Notes under the pieces: generated by a model
What the model was told of the DNA's origin: nothing
What the model saw: the letters and a program-made list of their open reading frames with translations, nothing else
The model's database searches: none
Assembly (NCBI RefSeq): GCF_030035675.1
Contig: NC_084499.1
Coordinates: 15,280,610 to 15,344,609, forward strand
Direction of reading: 5' to 3'
DNA length: 64,000 nt
DNA from: Rhineura floridana
Lineage: Eukaryota > Chordata > Lepidosauria > Squamata > Rhineuridae
Shown here: piece after piece, positions 20,422 to 30,191 of the stretch
How positions within the stretch are numbered: position 1 is the stretch's first letter
How the letters are laid out: each line of letters begins with the position of its first letter
Made by a program: the position numbers and the translations under genes

Positions 20422-21311
20422 ATAAGAACATAAGAACATAAGAAGAGCCTGCTGGATCAGGCCAGTGGCCCATCTAGTCCAGCATCCTGTTCTCACAGTG
20501 GCCAACCAGGTGCCTGGGGGAAGCCCGCAAGCAGGACCCGAGTGCAAGAACACTCTCCCCTCCTGAGGCTTCCGGCAACTGGTTTTCAGAAGCATGTTGC
20601 CTCTGACTAGGATGGCAGAGCACAGCCATCATGGCTAGTAGCCATTGATAGCCCTGTCCTCCATGAATTTGTCTAATCTTCTTTTAAAGCCATCCAAGCT
20701 GGTGGCCATTACTGCATCTTGTGGGAGCAAATTCCATAGTTTAACTATGCGCTGAGTAAAGAAGTACTTCCTTTTGTCTGTCCTGAATCTTCCAACATTC
20801 AGCTTCTTTGAATGTCCACGAGTTCTAGTATTATGAGAGAGGGAGAAGAACTTTTCTCTATCCACTTTCTCAATGCCATGCATAATTTTATACACTTCTA
20901 TCATGTCTCCTCTGACCCGCCTTTTCTCTAAACTAAAAAGCCCCAAATGCTGCAACCTTTCCTCGTAAGGGAGTCGCTCCATCCCCTTGATCATTCTGGT
21001 TGCCCTCTTCTGAACCTTTTCCAACTCTAGAATATCCTTTTTGAGATGAGGCGACCAGAACTGTACACAGTATTCCAAATGCGGCCGCACCATAGATTTA
21101 TACAACGGCATTATGATATCGGCTGTTTTATTTTCAATACCTTTCCTAATTATCGCTAGCATGGAATTTGCCTTTTTCACAGCTGCCGCACACTGGGTCA
21201 ACATTTTCATCGTGCTGTCCACTGCAACCCCGAGGTCTCTCTCCTGGTCGGTCACCGCCAGTTCAGACCCCATGAGCGTATATGTGAAATTAAGATTTTT
21301 TGCTCCAATGT
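20422..21311 (-). mobile_element. Young 5'-truncated CR1 LINE, inverted relative to the 16-kb copy
   Basis: Minus-strand frame 21273-20635 (212 residues) ends GFKRRLDKFMEDRAINGY and differs from the 16-kb copy at only three residues. The catalytic reverse-transcriptase motifs lie upstream of its truncation point and are absent. The 3' tail is CTTATGTTCTTATGTTCTTA at its minus-strand end near 20422. Truncation is at about 21311. Confidence 0.93.
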
Positions 21312-21543
21312 TCTCGTATCAAGGGCAGGAATGAGCAAATACATCAGATTTTGATTTCTCATTCTCCTCATCTTAAGCTCATTGATTTCTCATTGATTTC
21401 TCATTCTCCTCATCTTAAGCTCAGTTCCCCACATTTCCACATCAGTTTGCAAACTCATTAAAAAACATAAAAGTTGTTCAGCATTTTAGTGCACATTTTC
21501 TCCCAATATACACATTTTTCTATGCCATTTCCCCTAATAGGAT

Positions 21544-21912
21544 CAGAGGCGTAGTCATGCAAGGTCTCATGGCATCTTAGACCATTTACTTTTTTGGGGA
21601 GCAGGGTCCCAGCAGGGTCCCTATGTCTCCAGCATCCAACAAGCCAATCAGCATGAAAGAAGAGTGTGTCAGCCATTGAGAAGAGACACGCTTCCTTGTC
21701 CTTTCCTGTGAATTGGAGCCAATCAGAGTGAAACAAGAAGAGTGAGAAGACTCTTCTCAGTAGCGAACACTCTCCCTCTTTCATGCTTATTGCTTCCTAG
21801 GCATTATCAAGGATCTCATTCTCAGCCCCACAGCAAAAAAAAATGGGGAGGGGGCATGGCTGTGATTAACACGAAGGGGCCCCGCACTTCTGAATTTGCC
21901 ACTACACTACTG
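21544..21912. mobile_element. Non-autonomous hAT element, family E, with perfect 8-bp target duplication
   Basis: The ends are CAGAGGCGTAGTC and GCCACTACACTACTG. The 8-mer AATAGGAT occurs exactly at 21536-21543 and 21913-21920. The body includes GAGAAGACTCTTCTCAGTAG, itself a small palindrome, and GGGGCCCCGCACTTCTG. There is no coding frame. Other copies: 25767-26162 and fragments near 5.9, 18.6 and 37.4 kb. Confidence 0.9.
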
Positions 21913-21940
21913 AATAGGATGCACTTTTACATGTTATTTT

Positions 21941-22349
21941 TGTTGGAACATGTGGTTCAACTCGAACTGGAGGGTTGGGTCTGTACGGGGTTAAAAAGGG
22001 TAGATAGAGAGGAGACCTCCTGATTCCTAGGCTATACCTATTCTTTGATCTCCTGCTAACTCTTCCTTCCTATGTAAACTGTTATTCTTAGGATGCTGAC
22101 CACATCTTCCGGCTTCTTCATTCTCTAGAGAGAGAGTGAAGACATCTTCTCTTCGTCTATCCCTTTCCTCACAGCACGAGGGCAAACACTAGGCTTAGCG
22201 TCTCCAACGTAGCTAGTTAGCTAGATGTAGAACTCTTTCCTATCAAGTATGCGCGTCCAGAATAAAGTAGTTCTTTCTTACTTTGAAGAGTAAAAGTCTC
22301 AGTGTGACTCATTCCAGAGAAGGTGCAATATTTAGCAAGGATTCCAACA
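21941..22349 (+). mobile_element. Solo LTR of an LTR retroelement, family 1 copy 1 (fossil)
   Basis: The ends are TGTTGGAA and TTCCAACA, an 8-bp inverted pair with the TG...CA form of LTRs. An AATAAA lies near 22261, about 90 bp before the end, as a polyadenylation signal would. A related copy is at 61914-62396. No internal region or second LTR flanks it. I see no clear target duplication. The superfamily is undetermined. Confidence 0.65.
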
Positions 22350-22644
22350 CACAACGCTCACTCAGGTGCTTTTTTTGCTACTCTGCAACAATTTTCACCC
22401 TTATACACACTTTAGTATATGTACGTCTGCGTACATGTCTTGAGTGGAGACCTGAGGGGCAAAATCCAGAGGAGGCACATGTTGTAACATCTGAATTTCA
22501 AAGCATGACTGCGTTCCTCTTTGTGCATTGCGTCAGAAAGTGCAAATTAGGTAAGTTGGCCTTTAAATGCAAACGGAACCTCTCCCACATCCCTAATCAA
22601 GGGTCACAAAGTGTTTAGGACACACACAAATAAGGAGGGAAGAA

Positions 22645-22755
22645 TCGGTCCATTTCTGCTTCTCTCGGGTTTTTTTTTATTATCCTAATCCTAAATTCCT
22701 TTTGCCACATTTCCACATTGGTTTGTGATTTGTTTATTTTCAGAAAGTCCTCACA
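22645..22755 (-). mobile_element. Fragment of family C
   Basis: CGGTCCATTTCTGCTTCTCT and CCACATTTCCACATTGG match the right part of family C in minus orientation. Confidence 0.5.
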
Positions 22756-22769
22756 ATAAATCGACAAAA

Positions 22770-23112
22770 GAAAGTCCTCCTTCACCCGGTGCGCACTTAT
22801 GCCGTGGGATGCCCTCCCGCAAGAAGGAGCAACGGCCACGAACGTGGATGGCTTTAAAAGAGGAGTAGACAAATTCATGGAAGGCAAGGCTATCAATGGC
22901 TTCTGGCCACAATGGCTGTGTTCTACCTCCACTGACGGAGGCAGTATGCTTCTGAATACCAGTTGCCGTGAATCACAAGTTGAGAGAGAGGGATTCCTCT
23001 TGGGTTCTGCCTGCAGGCTTCCCACTGGGGTATCTGTTGGACCACCGTGAGGACAAGACCCTGGACTAGAAGAGCCATTGGCCCGATCCAATAGGGCTCG
23101 TCTTATGTAAGA
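22770..23112 (+). mobile_element. CR1 LINE 3' part
   Basis: The ORF2 end is visible as GTGGATGGCTTTAAAAGAGG and AGTAGACAAATTCATGGA. The UTR and the terminus GGGCTCGTCTTATGTAAGAG follow. It is older than the 16-kb copy. Confidence 0.8.
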
Positions 23113-23559
23113 GAGAATGTCCCAGAGAAAATAGTGGGGAAAGTGGCAGGGGACATAGAAGGTCTGTCGGCTGATGCAGCAGAAAAGTTTCAGGAAAAGT
23201 TTCAGACAAAATCAAGGCAGCAATGTCTTTTATGAAGCAACCAATCACTAGAAGTCAGCTTCAAGTTTCTAAAGGAAAGTTCTGGAAGACCAAAGGGCTG
23301 GCGTCAGGGATAGGCATTGTTGGGCACATGCTAAGATCCACATCCCAGCTGAGGACCCATTGCCAGCTCTTGATGTCTCCTGATGTTGTTTCTCCTCCTT
23401 CCTGTCTCTGCGTCTTCACTCGGACCCCCCACCACGGGAAAGGACCTTTCCCTGCAGGTGGTTTACAGCCATGTTAAAAATACGATACAAGACAACTAAC
23501 TAACTAACTCTCTCTCTCCCTCCCTCTCTTTGAATTTCTGGTCTGCATTATTAGATGTG
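23113..23559. other. No assigned feature
   Basis: It contains a tandem CAACTAACTAACTAACTCTC run near 23491-23510 and otherwise no family match or motif. Confidence 0.3.
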
Positions 23560-23830
23560 AGGATGCTTTTTATGTAATATTCGTGTAGATTTTTAGACAT
23601 ATCTTATAATTGTTATATCTATTTTTTCATATGATTCACTCTGTTTTCATTTTATGTACATTGTTTAGCGATGTACAGCTCAGTTACGTAGCTTGAGATG
23701 TGGATGTTATTATCAACTGTATTAAACGCAGAATTTATATTGATTTTTGTTGAAATGTAAACCACTGTGAGATTTTTTTGAAATATAAAGTGGTATACAA
23801 ATAAATAAACAAACAGATAAATAAAAATAG
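23560..23830 (+). mobile_element. LINE 3' UTR and tail, L2-like
   Basis: ATGTAAACCACTGTGAGATT, then ATATAAAGTGGTATACAAAT and AAATAAAC repeats form a typical L2-type 3' terminus. Upstream text is AT-rich and non-coding. Confidence 0.5.
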
Positions 23831-23904
23831 TCTTAAATTCATCAGCATTTCAGTGTGCCATTCTCCTAATATACACCTTTTTGCAAAAAAAAAATTCTCT
23901 AATG

Positions 23905-24830
23905 TAATTTATTATTTATTTATTTATTTACTTATTAAATTTATATCTCGCCTTTGCTCCCAGAAAGAGCCCAGAGCGGCAAACAAAAACACTAAAAGCG
24001 CTCTAAAACATCTTAAAAACAAAAGACTTTAAAACATATTCAAACCTAGCTGCAATGCCTAAGTCATGAAATCTTTATATAACAATTTTAAGAGAAATCG
24101 AATACCTAATATTCTCTCTTTTTGTTCATTTAACTGAGTTCATTCAAGAAATATGCCATTGCTGGGGGTGGAAAGGGAGGGAGTTCAGATAGGATTTCGG
24201 AATTAGAAATTAGATATGAGTATTTAGATAGTAGTTAAGTTAATATAGCATGGATTTAAAAGGCTAAGCATGATGATAAATTTTGTTTGTTTCTCCATTT
24301 CTATAACAGAAATATAAGATTTTTGTATGTGGCATGTACCTGATTGCTGATTTAATATAAAAGATATGTGAAATTCCAAAATGCTAATAAAAAAGTTTTT
24401 TTAAAAAAATAAAAATAAAATGTATTCAAATAAAACATCTTAAAACATCTTTTTTAAAAAACGGTTTAAAAACGTCTTAAAAAGCAATTCCAACACAGAC
24501 ACAGAGTGGGATAAGGTCTCTACTTAAAAGGCTTGTTGAAAGAGGAAGGTCTTCAGTAGGCACCCAAAAGATAACAGAGATGTCGCCAGTCTAATATTGA
24601 AGGGGAGAGAATTCCAAAGGGTCGGTGCCACTACACTAAAAGTCTGCTTCCTATGTTGTGTGGCATGGATCTCCTGATAAGATGGTATCTGCAGAAGGCC
24701 AGAGTGTAGTGATCGGCTGGATATATAAGGGGTAAGATGATCTTTCAGGTATCCTGGTCCCGAGCTACATAGGGCTTTGTGCACCAGAACCAGAACCTTG
24801 AACTTGGTCCAGTAATGTAATGCATTTTTA
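23905..24830 (-). mobile_element. L2-like LINE 3' part, split by an L1 3' end
   Basis: The tail read backwards (TTATATCTCGCCTTTGCTCC, AGAAAGAGCCCAGAGCGGC) is at 23940-23990. The UTR resumes after the L1, and the minus-strand coding end reads RKQTFSVVAPTLWNSLPFN and LLKTFLFQQAF (24524-24868). This is the better-preserved of the two minus-strand L2 ends here. Confidence 0.75.
24045..24418 (+). mobile_element. 5'-truncated L1-like LINE 3' end
   Basis: The stretch ends AAATGCTAATAAAAAAG followed by T-rich and A-rich sequence, the usual L1 3' UTR pattern. TATTCAAA occurs just before it (24037-24044) and just after its A-rich tail (near 24423-24430), consistent with an L1 target duplication within the L2 UTR. 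No ORF2 sequence is included. Confidence 0.6.
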
Positions 24831-24831
24831 T

Positions 24832-25070
24832 ATATTATTTTCATGGCAACATGCATTTTAATGTACACTTTCCCCTCCTATAGACATTTTTCTACACATT
24901 TTTGGTAGGACAACTGCATCACAAAATTCAGGGAAGTGTAATATTGGAGGATTGCTGTGTTTTGGTTCACATGTTGTTGTGGGAACTGAGGATACGATAA
25001 GTTTGTATGAACACGTGAACCAAACAAAATTTCTTCCCCAGCTGTACCCCTATAGGAAATAGGATGGCAC
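24832..25070 (-). mobile_element. Fragment of family C
   Basis: GGACAACTGCATCACAAAAT, GATTGCTGTGTTTTGGTTC and CCAAACAAAATTTCTTCCCC are family C landmarks in minus orientation. Confidence 0.6.
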
Positions 25071-25582
25071 CACACTGCAGTTGAATTGCATGATGATATC
25101 ACTAAGGGCAAGTGAAGGCAATTCAAATTGAGAACAAGTGAGGGCATAACCTGCTTCCCCCCCCCCAAAAAAAGCACCATTTCAAAACTTGTGAACGGTA
25201 CACACAGCAACAACGGATGGCCTAATCTGGCTAGGAGGAGACCAGAGAGAAGTAGCTTCCATGAAGATTGACAGGGCTAGCTCCAGGTTCGAGGAATCTC
25301 TCAACAAGCTACCCTCACTGAGGACCTTCCTATATTAGTGCCCGCCCTGCCAGGCAGGCTTACCTAGCAGCAGGGATATGATTTGCTATTGTGTAGCATT
25401 CTTTCACTGGTTTGTCTCATCTTCTGTTAATCCCGTTCCATAAACTCTTCAGTTTCATAACTTCGTGGCCATTTTGGTCCTGTTTCCTCAAATTTCTGGG
25501 ATTTTGTAACTGGTTTAATATCCTATACTGAATGCTTCTTTGTTTATGGTACTTAACTGCCCCCAGGTGTAGTGTGTGTATA
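25071..25582. other. No assigned feature
   Basis: The interval is AT-rich with no family match. No splice-flanked open frame is evident. Confidence 0.3.
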
Positions 25583-26530
25583 ATCTTATCATAGAATCTT
25601 AGAATAGTAGAGTTGGAAGGGGCCTATAAGGCCATTGAGTTCAACATCCTGCTCAGCGCAGGAATCTAAGTTAATGCATTCCCGACAGGTGGCTGTCCAG
25701 CTGCCTCTTGAACGCCTCCAGTGTTGGAGAGCCCACCGCCTCCCAGGTAATTGGTTCCATTGTCGTCAGTAGTGTAGTGGCAAACTCACAAGTACAGGGT
25801 CCCTTCATAAGAGTCGCAGCCACACCTCCTTCCCCTGTTTTTTGCTGCAGGGTTGAGAATAAGATCCTTGTTCATGCCTTCTTCAACAACAACAGATGTC
25901 CCTAGAAGCCAATGAATGTGAACAATGAAGCAAGTTGGCTACTAAGAAAAGTCTTCTCAGTGACTGACTCACCTCTTTGCACTCCGATTGGCTCCATTCA
26001 GTAAGGAAAGCATGTGAGAAGACTCTTCTCAGTGGCTAACACACTCCCCTTTCATGCTGATTGGCTCGTAGGATTCTGGAAACAAAGGGAGCCTGCTGGA
26101 ATCCTGCTCCCCAAAAAGTAAGGGGTCTAAGACCCCTGAGACCCTGGACGACTATACCCCTGGCTGTATTTCTCTAACAGTTGGGAAGTTTTTCCCAATG
26201 TTCAGTTGAAATCTGGCTTCCTGCAACTTGAGCCCATTATTCTGTGTCCTGCATTCTGGGACGATCATGAATAGATCCTGGTCCTCCTCTGTGTGGCACC
26301 CTTTCATGTACTTGAAGAGTGCTATCATATCTCCCCCTCAGTCTTCTCCAGGCTAACCATGCCCAGGTCTTCCGGTCTCTCCTTATAGGGCTCTGTTTCC
26401 AGTCCCTCGATCATCCTCGTTGCCCTCCTCTGAACCCGTTCCAGTTTCTCTGCATCCTTCTTGAAGTGCAGAGACCAGAACTGGACTCAGTACTCAAGAT
26501 GAGGCCTAACCAGTGCCAAATAGTGGGGAA
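25583..26530 (-). mobile_element. Old CR1 LINE, split by a family E element
   Basis: The plus strand begins ATCATAGAATCTTAGAATAG with GAGTTGGAAGGGGCCTATAA, the classic amniote CR1 end. After the insertion come the antisense ORF2 landmarks ACTTGAAGAGTGCTATCATA, CTTATAGGGCTCTGTTTCC and GACTCAGTACTCAAGATGAG. It belongs to a different, older CR1 lineage than the 16-kb copy. Confidence 0.85.
25767..26162. mobile_element. Non-autonomous hAT element, family E, inverted copy
   Basis: The ends are CAGTAGTGTAGTGGC and GACGACTATACCCCTG, the inverse of 21544-21912. It includes GAGAAGACTCTTCTCAGTGG. It interrupts the CR1; the expected target duplication is too worn to claim. Confidence 0.75.
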
Positions 26531-26889
26531 CTAATACTTCACGCGATAGCAAAAGTGCTTTGCTGTTCCCACTCACTTTACATCTTAGTGTTAACGGCTC
26601 CATTAGCACCTCAGTAAAACACGAGTTTCCATAGCGCAACAGATCTAACAAGGAACAGAGTCACAAAGTGGCTTTCAGAGCTGTTGTCTGGGCTGTTTCT
26701 TTGGTCACCGCCATTCACTTCAAGCCTGATCAGCTTGCAACCATTCACCGACAAGCCAACAGGGCATATTTTGGTATCAAATCCGATTGTGGCAAAATCC
26801 TTTCCATTCCCCTCTTTGGCAATAGCAGCAGCACTGAAGCCACACCACGTTGGTTATGGGAAATTATGGTGGAGATAGCTCCTCCTCTT
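26531..26889. other. No assigned feature
   Basis: Two short overlapping open frames (26668-26907, 26684-26878) have no motif or supporting signals. Confidence 0.3.
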
Positions 26890-27060
26890 CCTGTCCCTCA
26901 GTGGTAGAGTCCTTTGTTTTGCATGGGGAAGGTCCTGGGTTCCATTCCTGGCATCTCCACGCAGGACTGGGAAAAAACCCTGTTCAACTCTTTTATGAGG
27001 TGGAGATCTAGGAGCTGCTGGGCCAGTGTGTTGCTGCCCCATGTGGCCAACTACTGAACT
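26890..27060 (+). mobile_element. tRNA-Ala-derived SINE
   Basis: The head reads TCCCTCAGTGGTAGAGTCC, TTTGTTTTGCATGGGGAAGG and GGGTTCCATTCCTGGCATCT. The body follows with GCAGGACTGGGAAAAAACCC. Confidence 0.7.
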
Positions 27061-27548
27061 GCAACTGTCAGCTTCTCAGTGAAGTGCCCTTGGGTCCTAG
27101 GTGGACTTTGCCCTGGACAGAAAGGAGTACAGAAGAAGCCTGCCGGTTCCAGTTTAGACTTGCTCAGCCAGCAAGGTCTTCCTGAGTCCTGACGTAGTCC
27201 TGCATCTCGAGTCGTTCATTGGTCCTGACTGGCGTGTCACTCGTCTAACTCAGAACAGTGTCTGGGGGCCTTGCAATCAAGTTCAAAGGCTTTTCAAGTC
27301 CCACCAAGACTTGAAGAGGAAAGTCTTCACCTGGCACTGCAAAAGATCTCCGTGTTTGTGGCCAAGTGGGTCTCACTACGGAGAGCATGCCATAGGCAGG
27401 GGAGCCTCAACTGAAAAGTCCCTCTCTCGATGGTGGTCGGCCTCCAACCCTCTCTTAGATGAAGAAGAGCTTCAGCTGATACTTGTAAGGTCTGGGTATG
27501 ATTCTTATTAGGAGAGGAGGTCAGATATTGTGGCCCTGAGCCTTATAA
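27061..27548. other. Unassigned; possibly an old LINE coding fragment
   Basis: The plus-strand frame at 27311-27511 begins MKRKVFTWHCK and recalls the basic C-terminal end of L2-type ORF2, but the match is too weak to call. Confidence 0.25.
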
Positions 27549-27678
27549 AGTGGGGCTGGGGAACTGGTGACCGTCCGGATGCTACTAGTCTGCAGATCCC
27601 ATTATCCCTCACTCATTGACCACACTGGCTGGGGCTGATGAGAGCTGGAGTCCAGCAGCCACAAGTTCTCCAGCCCTG
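27549..27678. mobile_element. Hairpin element, family A
   Basis: The arms GTGGGGCTGGGGAACTGG and AGTTCTCCAGCCCTG, with the core GGCTGGGGCTGATGAGAGC. About 130 bp. Confidence 0.6.
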
Positions 27679-27699
27679 ATGTAAGGCTTCACAGCCCTG

Positions 27700-27952
27700 A
27701 TGTGAGGCGACGTTTACTAGGCAGACCGTATATATGGGGTGGGATTGCCAGTTCCTTCTCTGGGCTTTCTTTACCCCCCAGCATATGCCGGGTACTCATT
27801 TTACCGACCACGGATGGATGGAAGGCTGAGTGGACCTCGACCCCTTTTACCGGAGATTCGACTCCCTCCTTCTGTTGGAATCAAACTCCGGCCGTGAGCA
27901 GAGCTTTCGGCTGCGTTACTGCCGCTCACCGCTCTGCGCCACGGAGGATCAT
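27700..27952 (-). mobile_element. SINE with tRNA-like head, copy 2
   Basis: On the minus strand the head reads CCGTGGCGCAGAGCGGTGAG, GCAGCCGAAAGCTCTGC and GCCGGAGTTTGATTCC. A-box- and B-box-like sites have tRNA spacing, with a Ser/Leu-like TGGCGCAGAG start. The rest matches 15300-15585 closely. The GAGTCGG tail seen in copy 1 is missing here. Confidence 0.65.
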
Positions 27953-28009
27953 TGTTACCATTGTTAATGTCAATGTTAACCATTGTTACCCCCCCAAAAA
28001 AACCCATCA

Positions 28010-28260
28010 TGGGGAAGGAAGCAACATGAAGCTAACTCCACAATAATTTTGTGTTGCCACATCAGGGCTCCGTACATGCCACACATTGAAAGCACATCCT
28101 CTTGCAAGAATCCTGTGTGCTCTCATGCACCCGTCACGGAGTTAGAATTCCAAGCGCCCTTAACACACTACAGTTCCTAATATTCTTTTTGGGGGGCGGG
28201 GATTGAGGAGACATGCTTTAAATGTGCCTTAAATGTGCTTTAAATGTAGGGTGTGTACAC
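28010..28260. mobile_element. Inverted-repeat element, family J
   Basis: It has ACACTACAGTTCCTAATATT, a G run and GCTTTAAATGTGCCTTAAAT, with AGAATTCCAAGCGCCC upstream. The same order is seen at 36575-36810 and, with preserved arms, at 43957-44256. Confidence 0.5.
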
Positions 28261-28499
28261 AGACCAGGAAAGACAGTGACGATGAACCACTAACCTTGCA
28301 GAGTTTAAATAACCGAATAGATCTTTGTTTTGTGCTTTTGTATCTGTGTGTGTGTGTGTGTAATATATATATTTCTGTTGCTGAAAAGCAAAGGTTAATG
28401 TTTTTTATTGTTCAATGTCATGTTTATAGCAGATAGTTGGGGGAGGGATCCACCCTATGATTAATTGCTACTAAACTGGTGGATCTACAATTATTTGGT
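28261..28499. other. AT-rich interval with a (TG)n/(TA)n run
   Basis: A short (GT)n run followed by TAATATATATAT lies near 28346-28372. Nothing else is recognisable. Confidence 0.35.
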
Positions 28500-28806
28500 T
28501 GTTGTGAGCAAATAAAGGACTCCAGTATTCATCATATTCAAATGAGGCAGTAAAACAAATGACGCTGATGCCGTCGAGGAACAAAACCTCGCCATGTTCC
28601 CCTTTGCAATCGGGAAATGTACTCACAGGGAGGGGGGGAATATTGTAAATGAGATGGAGCCTCTGTCAAGGGACCGGCGACCATTTGTCTTCGCGCAACA
28701 TGGCGCAATGCTGACCCATCTCTTGCCGGTTTTAATTTATGTCACGAGATGCGCCTTCATTATGCGCCTTTGATGAAAATGAAGCCCCGATTTATAATAA
28801 AGACTT
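28500..28806. other. Low-repeat island, candidate conserved non-coding element
   Basis: No repeat matches. The text is TCAAATGAGGCAGTAAAAC, AATATTGTAAATGAGATGG, GCAACATGGCGCAATGCTG and TCATTATGCGCCTTTGATG, with CG dinucleotides kept at several places in AT-rich DNA, which is unusual for neutral vertebrate sequence. Confidence 0.4.
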
Positions 28807-28831
28807 GTGTGTGTGTGTGTGTGTGTGTGTT
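28807..28831. repeat. (TG)n microsatellite
   Basis: About 12 uninterrupted TG units directly follow the low-repeat island. Confidence 0.9.
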
Positions 28832-29499
28832 CAAGTAGATCACCTCACTCTTGCCCTCCCTGCTCCCACCAGCAGAAGTTCTGTTTTTCATTAGCACCCA
28901 TTCCGCCAGGTTAAAGCTCCCAGGTACCGACGGAAATATGTCCCATCATTCATCATAATTTTGCTTTCCACTTTGTCACAGCTTGGGTGTTTAAGGAAGA
29001 TAGATGGCACAAGATGTCTCCTTTTCAGAGGCTCTTTATGCTCTGGTAAGTGTGTCCGATGCAAAATTAGTTTGCCACTTTATTATTTCCCTGTGAGTGT
29101 TTGTCAAAGCCGGGCTTTGCCTCTGCCGCACGGAGACTGCCGGTTGTTGCCTGTCATTCAGAGGTGTCACCGGGGACGTGGCGGAACCTGGGAGCGCCGT
29201 TCCGTGTTAGCCCCATCAACCCTTCAGAGCAGGGAAAGGGTTCTCCGAAGGCCACACTCATTCACCGGGGGGGGACGGGGGACGGACACAAACGCCTCTC
29301 CCAGGACCAGAATTTTGATCAGGCCGCCATTTTTACAATGGCATTGCCACGATTCTCATCTGCTGTTGGGAATGGAAATTTCATGGCGAGGCGACTCCAG
29401 GACCTGACAGCTCCTCTTCTCAGAAGAGGGAGGGGGAATCATCTGTACACCCCAGTCACATGATGGGAGCAGGAGAAGGAGGTGACTCCCCCTACTGGG
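28832..29499. other. Low-repeat interval, no gene called
   Basis: Overlapping frames (28961-29407 and 29101-29463, plus strand) have no recognised motif. Some CG-rich text lies at 29150-29300. A host exon cannot be excluded. Confidence 0.3.
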
Positions 29500-29790
29500 G
29501 ACTTTAAAGCAGGTGCTATAAAGCACTGTTCTTCAACCTTGGGTCCCCCTTGGTGGCCCCAGCTGGCAGCTTCCTCCTCCTCCTCCTCTTCTGTTCTCAG
29601 GGTTGCCCTTTGTAGAAATCAGCACAGAAGAGGATGGGAACAAACCTGGAATGAGCTGGCTCTGCTTGTCATTGGCTCTGGCTCCACCAACTGTTGGGCT
29701 GCCTTCCTTCCACCCCACCAGTCCCAATGGGTGCCATCCAGAGCTGCTCACATGGAGCAGCTCTGTGCCCAGGAGACATCCATCATGGCA
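29500..29790 (+). repeat. Interspersed repeat family H
   Basis: GAAGAGGATGGGAACAAACC, TGTCATTGGCTCTGGCTCC and CCCACCAGTCCCAATGGG recur at 55.4 and 61.3 kb, with TCCTCCTCC before them. The class is unknown; the three copies share order but not clear termini. Confidence 0.5.
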
Positions 29791-30019
29791 TGCATAGAGC
29801 CCCTTCTGACATGCTGCAAACAGCGGGCAGGCTTGGCATGGCTTGACAAGCCCACTCCCCTCGCACGCATTCTTTCAATGCAGGTGGGGCATCCAATGTG
29901 CCTGAGGGTGACGGCCTTCAAATCAGCCTCCCATGATCGTCCTCTGAAAAGGGCTCTGACGTTGCAGTCTTCAAGTGAGGGGTGTGCATGCATGAGCCGG
30001 TCTATCAGTCAGAAGTGTT

Positions 30020-30098
30020 TTAGTGCTTTGTTTGCCACCCTGGGCTCCTGCCGGAAGGAAGGGCGGGATAGAAATTAAATAAATAAATAAATAATAAC
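30020..30098 (+). mobile_element. LINE 3' tail, L2-like
   Basis: TTTAGTGCTTTGTTTGCCAC, CTGGGCTCCTGCCGGAAGG and AAGGGCGGGATAGAAATT are followed by (AAATA)-type repeats. Confidence 0.65.
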
Positions 30099-30147
30099 TG
30101 ATCCTTCACTGCAAGCGTGAAAAGCAAGGATTTTCAACAAAGGTTCA

Positions 30148-30191
<44 letters not shown>

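Larger units (their letters stand above)
21340..22600 (-). mobile_element. hAT-like element family C, host of two further insertions
   Basis: Family C landmarks run through the interval: CCCCACATTTCCACATCAG, CAGCATTTTAGTGCACATTT, TATGCCATTTCCCCTAATAG, then after the insertions AATTTCAAAGCATGAC, AAGTGCAAATTAGG and CTCCCACATCCCTA. Family E (21544-21912) and an LTR (21941-22349) lie inside it. Confidence 0.6.

Noticed and set aside
21941-22349. Target duplication for the first LTR
   Set aside because: The bases beside the TGTTGGAA and TTCCAACA ends do not match convincingly, so I claim none.
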